NCBI RefSeq assembly: GCF_013868135.1
Contig: NZ_JACEMU010000004.1
Span: forward strand, 372,001-436,000
Reading direction: 5' to 3'
Source: Paracoccus sp. S1E-3
Lineage (GTDB): Bacteria; Pseudomonadota; Alphaproteobacteria; Rhodobacterales; Rhodobacteraceae
Length of the DNA stretch: 64,000 nt
Part shown: one piece after another, positions 9,919 through 18,602 of the stretch
Position numbering within the stretch: position 1 is the first letter of the stretch
Layout of the letters: the number at the start of each line of letters is the position of its first letter
Translations under genes and position numbers: made by a program
Notes under the pieces: generated by a model
What the model was told of the DNA's origin: nothing
The model's database searches: none
What the model saw: the letters and a program-made list of their open reading frames with translations, nothing else

Positions 9919-10800
9919 GACCGGCACATTCGGCGCACCGTGCTCGATCTCGTAGCCGCGCGAAGTGCAAGAAGCGTGCTTCGTTTCGTCCTGACCGGCC
10001 CCGTTTCCGTCGTCCATTCTGAAAATTCGTGCATGACTGGCCTCTGGTCCATCGGGACGATGGTTTTCGGGGCCGGTGGGTGGCAGCCCGGAGCACGGCA
10101 GCCCGGAGCGCTGTGCGAGCGTCTGCTGTTGCAGAGCCTCCTGCACCTTTCGATCAGGATTTGCGCTTCGCGGAAGCTGTGGAAGATCGTTCCCGTCAGA
10201 AGCTCGTCGCGCAAGCGGGCGCTGAAGCGCTCGCAGCAACTCGTCATCGGGCAAACAGCTCCCCGGACTGTTTTCTGATCCTCCTCCATCCCAGGGTGAG
10301 CCCGGTTCGATACGGCCGGTCTTTGCCCTGACGGCCGCGATCCCGTCCCTGACCGCCCGGGCGATGAATTCCGGGCCATTGTCCGAACGGATATGCGTTG
10401 GCACGCCGCGCGGAGATCGAAACGTCGCTGGCCGAGCAGGTTTGAAAGCCTCACGTCCCTCGAGACTTCGCGGCGTCCGCATCATACGGAGGGCGGAACC
10501 ACCGCCGAAGCGCGAGATGCGTAGAAAGCGGCCTCTCGTCCATCTCGAGGCCGAGGGAGGCGTTGGCGCAGATCCTTTCGCGCAGCGGTCGAGAGACGGA
10601 TGGCAGGGCAACGGTTAATCCGGCCTGTGTCGCGCGGCCCCGGAGATCCAAAGCGGCGGAGGCGACCGAGTGAGCGGGAATATCCTGTTGAAATCGCGTC
10701 CTCAGGAAACGCTCGCACCGGGAACCGGGCGCAGCAAACGGCCGATGACGGCACACATGCTGTGCGATTGTTTTGACCGGCCTGACGACGGTTATGACGG
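9919..10800. other. gene-free scar between lexA and corC
   Basis: This 882-nt stretch holds the IS3-family remnant at 10029-10407 and no intact gene. A direct repeat of GGCAGCCCGGAGC occurs near 10080-10108. Bases 10408-10800 can be read on the minus strand for about 100 codons, but the translation resembles nothing I recognise. Candidate insertion ends or target duplications were not found. Confidence 0.7.
10029..10407 (-). pseudogene. decayed IS3-family transposase (DDE domain) remnant
   Basis: On the minus strand two pieces of an IS3-type OrfB lie in different frames. Bases 10407-10270 encode GVPTHIRSDNGPEF followed by a GSPWDGGGSEN segment, where family members have a GSPWENGYCES-like sequence. 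Bases 10226-10029 encode RLRDELLTGTIFHSFREAQ and end in PPAPKTIVPMDQRPVMH, a typical IS3 C-terminus. The frame change between 10230 and 10270, an altered catalytic region and the absence of an intact start mean it is inactive. No terminal inverted repeats could be identified. Confidence 0.8.
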
Positions 10801-11733
10801 TTATTCCGCCTCGGCCAGCTTGTCCGCATGGGCGGTCGGCAGCCGCAGGCGCACGCGCTTTATTCGGCGGGGATCGGCATCGACGATCTCGAATTCCGCG
10901 CCGGAATCGTGCGGGATCACCTCCCCACGCAGCGGGATGCGCCCGGTCAGCGTGAAGATCAGACCGCCGAGCGTATCGACATCCTCGTCCTCGTCGCCGG
11001 GGGCAAGGCGCAGGCCGGTCGCCTGCTCCAGTTCTTCAAGCGGGGCTTTGGCCTGAATAAGCCATTGACCGGGCTTTTCGGCGATCCAGGGTTCACCCTC
11101 GGCCTCGTCATGTTCGTCCTCGATCTCGCCGATGACCTGTTCGATCAGATCCTCGATGGTTACCAGCCCGTCGACGCCGCCATATTCGTCGATCACCAGC
11201 GCCATGTGGATACGCTCCTTCTGCATCTGCTGCAGCAACACGCCGATCGGCATTGAAGGCGGCACATAAAGCAGCGGGCGCAGCATCGGCCGCAGGCTGA
11301 ACTTTCCGCCCGGCTTGGCGCCAAAGCCGTGTTTCAGCGCCAGATCCTTCAGGTGGATCAGCCCGACAGGCGTGTCCAAAGTCCCACGATAGACCGGAAT
11401 CCGCGAGAACCCGTGTTCGCGGAACATCTCGACCAGCTCCTCCAGCTTGGCGGTGACCGGCGCGGCCACGATCTCGACCTTGGGGATGGCCACGTCGTCC
11501 ACACGCAGGCTGCGCAGGTTGCCCATGCCCGGTGCCGCCGGTTCGGGCGCGCGGTATTCCTGGGGGATGGCATTGCCGTCGTCGCCCCCCGAAAAGGCGC
11601 CGAACAACCGACCCAGAAATCCGCGCGAGGCGGGCAAATCACGCCCCTCTCCGCCAACACCGTCTGCCCATCCGGCCGGATCGGCACCGACATCGGCGGT
11701 GGGCACGGGACTTCGGGACGGGTCGCTGTTCAT
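10801..11733 (-). CDS. corC: hemolysin-family CBS-domain protein (CorC/TlyC type)
   Basis: 310-residue cytosolic protein with a CBS-domain pair in the middle (segments RIPVYRGTLDTPVGLIHLKD and VIDEYGGVDGLVTIEDL) and a C-terminal CorC_HlyC transporter-associated domain. CorC in enterobacteria is linked to Mg/Co efflux, but the biochemical role in alphaproteobacteria is unclear. The ATG overlaps the ybeY stop by 4 nt (11730-11733), giving the conserved phoH-ybeY-corC order. The usual next gene lnt (apolipoprotein acyltransferase) is absent; the scar at 9919-10800 begins right after the stop. Confidence 0.9.
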   Translation of the reverse strand: MNSDPSRSPVPTADVGADPAGWADGVGGEGRDLPASRGFLGRLFGAFSGGDDGNAIPQEYRAPEPAAPGMGNLRSLRVDDVAIPKVEIVAAPVTAKLEELVEMFREHGFSRIPVYRGTLDTPVGLIHLKDLALKHGFGAKPGGKFSLRPMLRPLLYVPPSMPIGVLLQQMQKERIHMALVIDEYGGVDGLVTIEDLIEQVIGEIEDEHDEAEGEPWIAEKPGQWLIQAKAPLEELEQATGLRLAPGDEDEDVDTLGGLIFTLTGRIPLRGEVIPHDSGAEFEIVDADPRRIKRVRLRLPTAHADKLAEAE

Positions 11734-12218
11734 GGGGTCCTCTCGAGATAAGGGTCACGGATGCCGAGGGGCAGCAGGATCGAACGCTCGGCCGCCTCCA
11801 TGGTTTCGGCATCGGGGTCGTTCAGATGATCATAGCCCGCCAGATGCAGGATCGCATGGACCAGGAGATGGGTGACATGGGCATCGAAGGTCTTGCCCTG
11901 CTCTGCCGCCTCGCGGGTGCAGGTCTCGAAGGCGATGGCGATATCGCCCAGCTCATCGGTGTCGGGGCGCGGCGGATGGGCGCCGGGCGCGCGTTCGACA
12001 TGCTCGACCGAGGGCCAGGAAAGCACATTGGTGGGCTGCGGCTTGCCGCGGAAATCGGCGTTCAGATCGGCGATACGGGCATCATCGCAGCCCATGACGA
12101 CGATCTCGGCATCCATCTGCAGCCAGGCCAATGTGGCGTGTCCGGCCCGTTCGGCCAGATTTTCAAGACCGGCGCTCTCCCACCTGTCATCCTCGATCAC
12201 CACATCGATCTCAGCCAT
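11730..12218 (-). CDS. ybeY: endoribonuclease YbeY (rRNA maturation)
   Basis: Metal-dependent RNase for 16S rRNA 3'-end maturation and ribosome quality control. The zinc motif is present as HAILHLAGYDH, followed by EAAERSIL. The protein is 162 residues, normal for the family. Its start lies inside the 3' end of phoH (8-nt overlap, 12211-12218), and its stop overlaps the corC start. Confidence 0.94.
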   Translation of the reverse strand: MAEIDVVIEDDRWESAGLENLAERAGHATLAWLQMDAEIVVMGCDDARIADLNADFRGKPQPTNVLSWPSVEHVERAPGAHPPRPDTDELGDIAIAFETCTREAAEQGKTFDAHVTHLLVHAILHLAGYDHLNDPDAETMEAAERSILLPLGIRDPYLERTP

Positions 12219-13329
12219 CGCTGCGGCCCTGTGCCAGCGCCGAGGATCCCGGTGGACGGCGCGCGATGTAGCTGCCCGCGCGTGACGGATCCTCGCCGCG
12301 GGCGATCGCGATCGCGTCGTCGGCCTCGTAGGCTTCGATCACGCGGGCGACCAGCGGGTGGCGCACCACGTCCTTCGAGGTGAAATAGTTGAAGCTGATA
12401 CCCTTCACCCCGGCGAGGATCCGTTCAGCGTCGACCAGCCCCGAATGGGTGCCGCGCGGCAGGTCGATCTGGGACCGGTCCCCGGTGATCACCATGCGCG
12501 AGCCCTCGCCCAGACGGGTCAGAAACATCTTCATCTGCATCGTCGAGGCGTTCTGCGCCTCATCCAGCACCACGAAGGCGTTGGACAGCGTGCGGCCGCG
12601 CATGAAGGCCAGCGGCGCGATTTCGATGCGCTTTTCCTCCATCAGCTTGGCCAGTTGCTTGCCGGGCAGGAAATCGTTCAGCGCGTCGTAAAGCGGCTGC
12701 ATATAGGGGTCGACCTTTTCCTTCATGTCGCCGGGCAGAAAACCCAGACGCTCACCCGCCTCGACGGCCGGGCGCGACAGGATGATGCGGTCGACATGGC
12801 CGCCGATCAGCATGGTGACGCCCACGGCGACCGCCAGATAGGTCTTGCCGGTGCCCGCCGGACCGATTCCGAAGGCCATTTCATTGGCGAACAGGTTGCG
12901 GACATAGTCCTTCTGCGCCTCGGTCCGCGGTTCGACGGTTTTCTTGCGGGTGCGCAACTCGATCGGGCCGCTGGCGAACATTTCCAGCTGCTCGGTCGGC
13001 GACAGCGTGGCGGGCTCGGCCTCGGGGCCCATGCGCAGGGCGGCGTCGATTTCGGCGCTGCCGACCGGGCGGCCCTGTTCGAGGCGGGCGTAGAGCGCGC
13101 GCAGCAGTTGGGCGGCATCGGCCTGCGGCTGGGCCTCGCCGACCACGGCCAGCAGATTGCCCCGGCGCAGGATATGGACGCCCAGGGCGCCTTCGATCTG
13201 CGCAAGGTTCCGGTCGGCCGGCCCGCAGAGTTCGATCAGCAGCCGGTTGTCTGGAAATTCAAGAAGCGTCTCGCCCTGCGATGCGGCGGTTGGCGCGGCG
13301 GTATCGGGTGAGGTCGGGGTCAGGCCCAA
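12211..13329 (-). CDS. phoH: PhoH family ATPase (PhoH-like)
   Basis: PhoH-like P-loop ATPase, thought to act with YbeY in RNA metabolism. Walker A is GPAGTGKT and the Walker B region is FVVLDEAQN; the protein is 372 residues. The start is a TTG at 13327-13329, chosen because a GGAG ribosome site (complement of 13336-13339) lies 6 nt upstream and no suitable ATG is available. The miaB gene that often precedes phoH in relatives is not present; convergence with 13440 onward leaves about 110 nt. Confidence 0.93.
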   Translation of the reverse strand: MGLTPTSPDTAAPTAASQGETLLEFPDNRLLIELCGPADRNLAQIEGALGVHILRRGNLLAVVGEAQPQADAAQLLRALYARLEQGRPVGSAEIDAALRMGPEAEPATLSPTEQLEMFASGPIELRTRKKTVEPRTEAQKDYVRNLFANEMAFGIGPAGTGKTYLAVAVGVTMLIGGHVDRIILSRPAVEAGERLGFLPGDMKEKVDPYMQPLYDALNDFLPGKQLAKLMEEKRIEIAPLAFMRGRTLSNAFVVLDEAQNASTMQMKMFLTRLGEGSRMVITGDRSQIDLPRGTHSGLVDAERILAGVKGISFNYFTSKDVVRHPLVARVIEAYEADDAIAIARGEDPSRAGSYIARRPPGSSALAQGRSDG

Positions 13330-13439
13330 GGAGGTCTCCGGATTGGTGTCATGTCCATGGTGGAGTGTGCCCGTGATTTACACAAGGGCTGGAGCAAGAA
13401 ACCGCGCGACTGTCGCAAAAGTTTCACGTTGCCGCAAAT

Positions 13440-14168
13440 TCAGGGGCGCCAGATGCCACGGATGAAGTCATGCAGATGCGGTTCGGTGGCGGCATCCATG
13501 GCGGAAACGTCGCCCTGCCACCAGACCCTGCCCCCGGCCAGCATTGCCACGCGGTCGCCGACGCAGCGCACGGTGGTCATGTCATGGGTGATGGTGATGG
13601 CGCTGGCGCCGGTCTCGGTCACGATGTCGCGGATCAGCGCGTTGATGCGCGCGGCGCGGATCGGGTCGAGGCCGGTCGTCGGTTCGTCAAAGAAGATCAC
13701 CTTGGGGTCGGTTGCGATGGCGCGCGCAAGGCCCGCGCGTTTCGCCATGCCGCCCGATAGCGCGGCGGGATGCAGGTCGGCGACCTCGGGGCCGAGGCCC
13801 ACGCGGGCCAGCTTCTCCAGCGCGACGGCGCGCGCCTTGCGGTCGCCGAGGCGGGCGCGCAGGCGGAAGGCGACATTCTGCCAGACGGTCAGGCTGTCAA
13901 ACAGCGCCGCACCCTGAAACAGCATGCCGAAACCGTCCAGAAATGCCGGGCGGCGGGCGGCGGTCAGCGCCGCGCCCTGCCACAGCACTTGCCCGGCATC
14001 CGGGGTTTCCAGCCCGAGAATGCATTTCAGCAGCACCGACTTGCCGGTGCCCGACTGGCCGATCACCACGAGGCTTTCACCGGGTGCCACCGCCAGGTCC
14101 ACCCCCGCCAGCACCGTCTGGGCGCCGAAGCTTTTGGTCAGCGCGCGGGTCTCCAGTACGGGACTCAT
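13440..14168 (-). CDS. mlaF: lipid ABC transporter ATP-binding subunit (MlaF-like)
   Basis: ATPase of an Mla/Ttg2-type phospholipid transporter between the membranes. It has 242 residues with Walker A GQSGTGKS, signature LSGGMAKRAGLARA and Walker B VIFFDEPTTGLDP; the GGMAKR form of the signature is typical of MlaF. The ATG at 14166-14168 overlaps the stop of the permease gene by 4 nt. No MlaD-type MCE substrate-binding gene lies alongside. Confidence 0.9.
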   Translation of the reverse strand: MSPVLETRALTKSFGAQTVLAGVDLAVAPGESLVVIGQSGTGKSVLLKCILGLETPDAGQVLWQGAALTAARRPAFLDGFGMLFQGAALFDSLTVWQNVAFRLRARLGDRKARAVALEKLARVGLGPEVADLHPAALSGGMAKRAGLARAIATDPKVIFFDEPTTGLDPIRAARINALIRDIVTETGASAITITHDMTTVRCVGDRVAMLAGGRVWWQGDVSAMDAATEPHLHDFIRGIWRP

Positions 14169-14932
14169 GCGAAGAAAATCCCGGTCAGAATGAAATTTGC
14201 GGCGAAGATGCCGACTGCGGCCGCCACCACGGCATACTTGGTGGCCCGGCCTACCCCCGCCGCGCCCCGGCCCGCATTCATCCCGAACCAGCAGCCCGAC
14301 AGCGCCACGATCAGGCCGAAGACCGCGCCTTTCAGAAGGCCCGAGATCACGTCCCAGCTTTCCAGAAACGACCAGCTGCCGTTGATATAGGCTGCCGAGG
14401 TGAAGCCCAGCGACTGTGTGCCCACGATCCAGCCGCCCATGATGCCGATCACATCCCCCACGCCGACCAGCATCGGCACCGCAAGGATCGCGGCCCAGAT
14501 CCGCGGCGTGACCAGATGGCGGATCGGGTCTGCCGACAGCGTCACCAGGGCGTCGATCTGTTCCGTCACCCGCATGGTGCCGATTTCCGCCGCGATGCTG
14601 GACGCCACCCGCGCCGCCACCATCAACCCGCCCAGCACCGGGCCGAGTTCGCGCGCCATGCCGATGGCGACCACGGCGGGCATCACGTCGCCGGCGGCGA
14701 AACGCTCGCCCCCCGAATACATCTGCAGGGCCAGTGCTGCGCCGGTGAACAGCGCCGTCAGCCCCACCACCGGCAGCGAGAGCCAGCCGATCTGGACCAT
14801 CTGGCGCAGGAACTCGCGCGGGTCGGGCATGGCGAACAGCCCCCGCGCGGCGAAGATCGCCATCCGGCCGGTGCCGCGCAAAGCGGCCAGCACGACGCGA
14901 CCAAGTCCGGAGACGGGGGCGGTCAGGATCAT
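14165..14932 (-). CDS. mlaE: MlaE-family lipid ABC transporter permease
   Basis: Inner-membrane permease of 255 residues with about five to six hydrophobic segments and the MlaE landmarks [22 protein letters not shown] and [12 protein letters not shown]. It pairs with the ATPase gene that follows, with a 4-nt overlap, and its own start overlaps the alr stop by 4 nt (14929-14932), so alr-mlaE-mlaF is probably one transcript. Confidence 0.92.
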   Translation of the reverse strand: MILTAPVSGLGRVVLAALRGTGRMAIFAARGLFAMPDPREFLRQMVQIGWLSLPVVGLTALFTGAALALQMYSGGERFAAGDVMPAVVAIGMARELGPVLGGLMVAARVASSIAAEIGTMRVTEQIDALVTLSADPIRHLVTPRIWAAILAVPMLVGVGDVIGIMGGWIVGTQSLGFTSAAYINGSWSFLESWDVISGLLKGAVFGLIVALSGCWFGMNAGRGAAGVGRATKYAVVAAAVGIFAANFILTGIFFA

Positions 14933-15957
14933 ACGGTCTGACGCGGATAGCGGCGGCCAAGCCCGGTCAGCACCTCGTAGCCGATGGTGCCCATGGCTTC
15001 GGCCACGGCATCGACGGGTTGCTGCGGGCAGATCAGGTCCAGTTCATCCGGCACATCGGCCAATGCGGACACATCGGCGGTGATCAGGTCCATGGATACG
15101 CGGCCAAGGATCGGGCAGCGGATATCGCCGGCGAACAGGTCGATCCGCGGGCGCTGCCCGTCCGAGGAGAGCGTCCGGTGCAGCCCGTCCGCATAGCCCG
15201 CGGCCAGCGTCGCCACGCGGGTCGGCCGCTCGGCCGCCCAGGTGTTGGAATAGCCGACCGTCTCGCCGGGGGCGACCTCACGCACCTGAATGACCGGCAG
15301 CGATAGGCGCAGGACGGGGCGCGCATCGGCAAAGGGCATCCCGCCATAGAGCCCCACACCGGGGCGGGTGATATCGAAATGATACTCCGGCCCGAGCAGG
15401 ATGCCCCCGGTCGCAGCGAAGCTCAACGGGACGGTCACGCCCTCGGTCATCGCGCGAAAGGCGGCCAGTTGGCGACGGTTCATCGGGTGCTCCGGCTCAT
15501 CGGCGCAGGCCAGATGCGACATCACCAGTTCCGGGCCAGCGGCGAGGATTTCAGCCTTCAGCGCCGCCCATTCGCCCGGCTCGAACCCCAAGCGGTTCAT
15601 GCCGGTATCCAGCTGGATGGCGAAGCCACGGCCGGGACGGATGGCGCGGTCGCGAAAATATTGCTCGGGGCTGTTCAGGACCGGGATGGCGTCACCCAGA
15701 TCGGCGCCCGCCATATGGCCCGACAGCACGAAGATGCGCGGTCCCTGCCCCAGGGCCTCGCGCAGGGCGCGCGCCTCGGATGCCAGCGCCACGAAGAAAT
15801 CGGTGGCGCCTTCCTCGGCCAGGGCGCGGGCGACAAGGCCTGCGCCCAGCCCATAGCCATCAGCCTTGACGACCGCGGCCGACCGCGCGCCCGGTGCCTT
15901 GCCGGCAAGGGCGCGGTAATTGGCCTTCAAGGCCGAAAGATCAATCTGCAATGCCAT
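14929..15957 (-). CDS. alr: alanine racemase
   Basis: PLP enzyme that makes D-alanine for peptidoglycan. The PLP Lys31 lies in [11 protein letters not shown], and YSNTW/YGGMPF segments match the second half of the fold. The ATG at 15955-15957 gives 342 residues; an upstream in-frame ATG seven codons earlier is possible but adds nothing conserved. It heads the alr-mlaE-mlaF run. In relatives alr commonly follows dnaB, which is not seen here; a gene-poor scar lies upstream instead. Confidence 0.94.
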   Translation of the reverse strand: MALQIDLSALKANYRALAGKAPGARSAAVVKADGYGLGAGLVARALAEEGATDFFVALASEARALREALGQGPRIFVLSGHMAGADLGDAIPVLNSPEQYFRDRAIRPGRGFAIQLDTGMNRLGFEPGEWAALKAEILAAGPELVMSHLACADEPEHPMNRRQLAAFRAMTEGVTVPLSFAATGGILLGPEYHFDITRPGVGLYGGMPFADARPVLRLSLPVIQVREVAPGETVGYSNTWAAERPTRVATLAAGYADGLHRTLSSDGQRPRIDLFAGDIRCPILGRVSMDLITADVSALADVPDELDLICPQQPVDAVAEAMGTIGYEVLTGLGRRYPRQTV

Positions 15958-16053
15958 GGACCGGCTTTCCCCCATCCCCCCCGCTTCGTCAAGGGCGCGC
16001 CCATTCGTGCCGCCTTTGGCAAGACCTGCCGAAATCAACGCCGAGAGGAAAAT

Positions 16054-16170
16054 ATGCGCGATATTCGGAACCAGTTTGAGAAATACCGGCAGGCAGCCAG
16101 ACTGGGCCCTGCCGGTAACACATCGACGCCCGGCACGCGTGCGGCAAGCGGATCGCGCGCGAAGGGCTGA
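16054..16170 (+). CDS. possible 38-residue peptide, unknown
   Basis: ATG at 16054 is preceded by GAGAGGAAAAT, a plausible ribosome site. The product begins [18 protein letters not shown] and has no recognised domain; after about residue 18 it is Gly/Ser/Ala-rich. It could equally be the surviving 5' end of a larger lost gene. Support is weak. Confidence 0.25.
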   Translation: MRDIRNQFEKYRQAARLGPAGNTSTPGTRAASGSRAKG

Positions 16171-16439
16171 AATTCATGCTTGGAGGACGGCAGCTTCGAG
16201 GAATTCGGCATATCCGTCACCCCTTGCTCGGTCGAGTTCGTTGGGCAGCGAGCGCCCGACGCGCAACGGGGTGGTGAGCGAATGGGGCACCATCAGGGGG
16301 GCGCATGATTTACGCCTATGTGCCGAATAACATCATCTCCGGTGCCGCGCGTTCGGAAATCCATACCGCGAAGATCCGAAAAGATCACGGATAAGGCGAT
16401 CCAGAATGGCGCATCCCGGATCGGGCCGAACGATTCGGG

Positions 16440-16545
16440 CACCCCGTTGGTGACTTATACACAGGTAGTACAGCGCAACATCCTCGCCGCCGCCGGGCGC
16501 GTCGTCACCGCCGAGGGGATCCAGCCCCACACCATGCGACATGGC
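16440..16545 (+). pseudogene. possible tyrosine-recombinase C-terminal fragment
   Basis: The plus-strand translation contains TYTQVVQRNILAAAGRV followed by IQPHTMRHGV. The PHTxRHG/S pattern is the conserved Arg-containing box II of tyrosine recombinases (usually PHTLRHSFAT), and the preceding helix is also in the right place. The frame around it is not a complete gene and the rest of the catalytic domain is missing. This is a weak resemblance based on about 30 residues. Confidence 0.3.
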
Positions 16546-16612
16546 GTGCCTTCACCGGTCTGTGCAATAAAAAGCAGGACAATCCATGGAAAAAGCGCGA
16601 TAAACTGCCGCC

Positions 16613-17281
16613 ATGAAACACCCTGTGACTCGCCGCACGCTGTTCCTTTCACTGATGGTCCTCGCAGCCCCCGCCGCGGCCGAGGACATCACCGCGGTCC
16701 CATTGCCGGTGCCATCCGGCCAGCCGGTCTATTGGCAGGAGACCATCCACGGCACGCCCGGCACCCGAGGGCTGACCTATCGCTTTCGCTTCGTCGCCCC
16801 CGATCTGGCCGATCTGGTGCCCTGGGCGGACGCGGCCCCCATGGATGAACTGACCGAGGAAGACCTCGCCGCGCTGGAAAACCTGGCCGATAGCGAGGGC
16901 GATCCCGCCGCCTCGATCCTGTCCACGGCGGTGGATGACGGGCTGATTTCCCAACATGAACTGACGCTTGCCCCCGCGATGTCGGTGCCCGACGCCGAGG
17001 AGGTGGCCGATGCGGTCATCGCCTCCGAACTCGACGGCGAGGTGCTGCCCCCCGCCCCCGCTTTCATGGTGCAGGACCCGATGCATGACGACATCGTCTG
17101 GCTGTGCGAGAATTTCGTGCTGCCGCGCATCGCCAGCCCCGCCCCGCGCCCGACTGAAATCGTGATCTCGCTCTCGGACCGGCCCACGGCGGCGGGCGAT
17201 CTGGCGACCGGCGCGGTGCAACTTTTCGAGGCCTTCAGCCTGCCGCCCGACCGCGATATATGCGTGTGGGAACCCTTCTGA
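16613..17281 (+). CDS. secreted DUF6497-like protein
   Basis: 222 residues beginning with a clear signal peptide (residues 1-23, cleavage near AAA-ED). The C-terminal segment EIVISLSDRP...LFEAFSLPPDRDICVWEPF matches a Rhodobacteraceae-specific family that I recall as DUF6497, in which an ISLADRP motif is followed by an FEAF...CIWE ending. The middle part is acidic. Function is unknown; location is the periplasm by inference. It is a stand-alone gene at the far edge of the alr scar. Confidence 0.7.
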   Translation: MKHPVTRRTLFLSLMVLAAPAAAEDITAVPLPVPSGQPVYWQETIHGTPGTRGLTYRFRFVAPDLADLVPWADAAPMDELTEEDLAALENLADSEGDPAASILSTAVDDGLISQHELTLAPAMSVPDAEEVADAVIASELDGEVLPPAPAFMVQDPMHDDIVWLCENFVLPRIASPAPRPTEIVISLSDRPTAAGDLATGAVQLFEAFSLPPDRDICVWEPF

Positions 17282-17407
17282 CGGCTGATGCAAGCCTGCC
17301 ACAGGTCGGCGGGCAGACGCCGATTGCGATCAGCCTCTGCTACCCCCGTAGGCTTTTCCTCCGTAAAATCAGCGCGTCCGCGCATCCCGCGTGCCGACAA
17401 TCGACAA

Positions 17408-17425
17408 AAAGGGGCACCAACCCCT
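17408..17425 (+). promoter_or_regulatory. hairpin directly upstream of the 45-residue lipoprotein
   Basis: AAGGGG and CCCCTT arms flank a 6-nt loop, ending 5 nt before the AGGAG ribosome site of the gene at 17442. It could be a weak terminator for upstream transcription or a leader structure affecting translation. The structure is read directly; its role is inference. Confidence 0.4.
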
Positions 17426-17441
17426 TATACAGGAGCAGACA

Positions 17442-17579
17442 ATGTCGAAGAAAATCGCGCTTGCCCTCATCGCCGTGGGCGTTCTGGCCGCTTGCCAACC
17501 CCGCCAGCCCGAAGTCATCACCACCCCCGGCCCCGTCTCGGTCGAGCCGGTCTATCAGGGCAAGTACGGCGCCAACTGA
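17442..17579 (+). CDS. small lipoprotein, 45 residues
   Basis: ATG at 17442 is preceded by a good AGGAG ribosome site; an upstream in-frame ATG at 17391 lacks one. The product has a lipoprotein signal (KKIALALIAVGVLAAC, lipobox VLAAC) and a mature part of only about 27 residues (QPRQPEVITTPGPVSVEP...). Lipidation at the Cys would place it on the periplasmic face of a membrane. Similar tiny lipoproteins are common in Rhodobacteraceae but have no known function. Confidence 0.75.
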   Translation: MSKKIALALIAVGVLAACQPRQPEVITTPGPVSVEPVYQGKYGAN

Positions 17580-17683
17580 TCCTGGCCAGCCGTAGCGCGG
17601 GCGGACCGACTGCCCGCGCAACCTCACGCGCTTGCCCCGCATGGGCGGCGCGATTGACCGAATGCGTGGAACAGGGGCACGAC

Positions 17684-18112
17684 ATGCTGAAACATCGCGG
17701 ATTTCCATCCCGGCTGCCCTCGAGCGACTATCAGTTCACGATTCGACGCGCCAACGCCAAGGGCGCCACCAAGCTGATCGCCCGCGAGCGCTTCCGCGAC
17801 CGCAGTGCCGCCGACCGCCGTGCCGATACCGCCTTTCTGGCCGCGCTCATCACCCATTTCGGCGAGGAGGAGTTCGAACGCGGCAACCTCGACGCCGGGC
17901 GGCTGTCCTGGCTGCTGGGCCGCGAAGTGGTGCCGGTGGGCAAGCTGGATCCGACATCCTATGAACAACTGTTCCGGATCGATATGCGCAAGGCGCAGGC
18001 CAATTTCCCCGAGATCTTTGCCGCAAGCGACGAGGATCAGCCGGAAGATGGCGACGACTGGGACGATGACGAAGATGACTGGGACGATGAGGAGGACGAG
18101 GACGATCAATAA
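17684..18112 (+). CDS. hypothetical protein with acidic C-terminal tail
   Basis: 142 residues from ATG at 17684, the first start with a Gly-rich ribosome site (AGGGGC) and a charged, soluble-looking product. Residues 1-110 look globular and basic to neutral; the last 27 residues consist almost only of Asp, Glu and Trp (repeats of DDWDDDE). No signal peptide or known domain. An acidic tail of this kind may bind basic proteins or metal, but nothing here shows that. The open frame continues upstream to 17288 without codon-like composition, so a longer form is unlikely. Confidence 0.6.
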   Translation: MLKHRGFPSRLPSSDYQFTIRRANAKGATKLIARERFRDRSAADRRADTAFLAALITHFGEEEFERGNLDAGRLSWLLGREVVPVGKLDPTSYEQLFRIDMRKAQANFPEIFAASDEDQPEDGDDWDDDEDDWDDEEDEDDQ

Positions 18113-18250
18113 GCGGCGGATTGCCGCTTATTGGAATTTCACGCGCTTGTCAGTTTCGCGGCGTGAACCGCTGTGGCAGATTGCGCGTTACAAGCGAATA
18201 CATCCGTAGAAAGCGGATTTCAGACAAAGTTCAGACAAAGGCAGTGTACT

Positions 18251-18487
18251 ATGCAGACCAAAACCTCTCTGCGCCTCGTGGGCGCCCTTCTTGCAGCAAC
18301 CGCGCTGTCGGCTTGCCAGCAGGGTCCCTATGGCGGCGCCGGCATGTCGCCCGACGCGCAGCGTGCGCTGATCGGCGCGGGTGCTGGCGCTGTGGCCGCG
18401 AAAGCCTTCGATGAAGATATCGGCACCGGTGCCGTGCTGGGCGCGGCTGCTGGCGCGCTGTGCGACGACGCGCGCGTCTGCCAGTAA
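18251..18487 (+). CDS. small glycine-zipper lipoprotein A
   Basis: 78 residues from ATG at 18251. A lipoprotein signal ends in the lipobox ALSAC near residue 22. The mature part has a Gly/Ala repeat stretch (IGAGAGAVAAKAF, GTGAVLGAAAGALC) of the glycine-zipper type seen in outer-membrane lipoproteins, and ends in CDDARVCQ. The next gene is a diverged copy with the same ending. Function unknown; envelope location inferred. Confidence 0.75.
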   Translation: MQTKTSLRLVGALLAATALSACQQGPYGGAGMSPDAQRALIGAGAGAVAAKAFDEDIGTGAVLGAAAGALCDDARVCQ

Positions 18488-18555
18488 GCCTGGCGACGGC
18501 CTGTCCATAACAGATCAGCGCGGCCGCCCCGGTGGCCGCCATATTTTTCACCCTC

Positions 18556-18585
18556 AGGCCGCAACGCCAGCGTTGGCGGCCTTTA
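18556..18585 (+). terminator. hairpin terminator between the two glycine-zipper genes
   Basis: AGGCCGCAACG and CGTTGGCGGCCT form a long GC-rich stem (one bulged G) with a CCAG loop, followed by a short T-rich run. It probably ends transcription of the upstream lipoprotein gene, though it also lies just before the next start. Confidence 0.6.
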
Positions 18586-18602
18586 TACGGAGCATGACAG
18601 AC

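Larger units (their letters stand above)
15958..16612. other. gene-poor stretch upstream of alr
   Basis: This 655-nt stretch contains no convincing gene. A 38-codon frame at 16054-16170 (plus) has a fair ribosome site (GAGAGG) but no recognisable product. Bases 16440-16545 hold a recombinase-like fragment described separately. The T/A content is higher around 16290-16470 than in neighbouring genes, which fits non-coding or foreign DNA. Confidence 0.6.

Noticed and set aside
13440..14960. Single 506-codon minus-strand frame covering the ABC ATPase and permease region
   Set aside because: Only the part up to 14168 reads as MlaF; the rest is a shadow of mlaE, which is read in a different frame from 14932.
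16318..16848. 176-codon plus-strand frame as an intact recombinase gene
   Set aside because: Only about 30 residues resemble a recombinase; the second half is an out-of-frame reading of the DUF6497-like gene.
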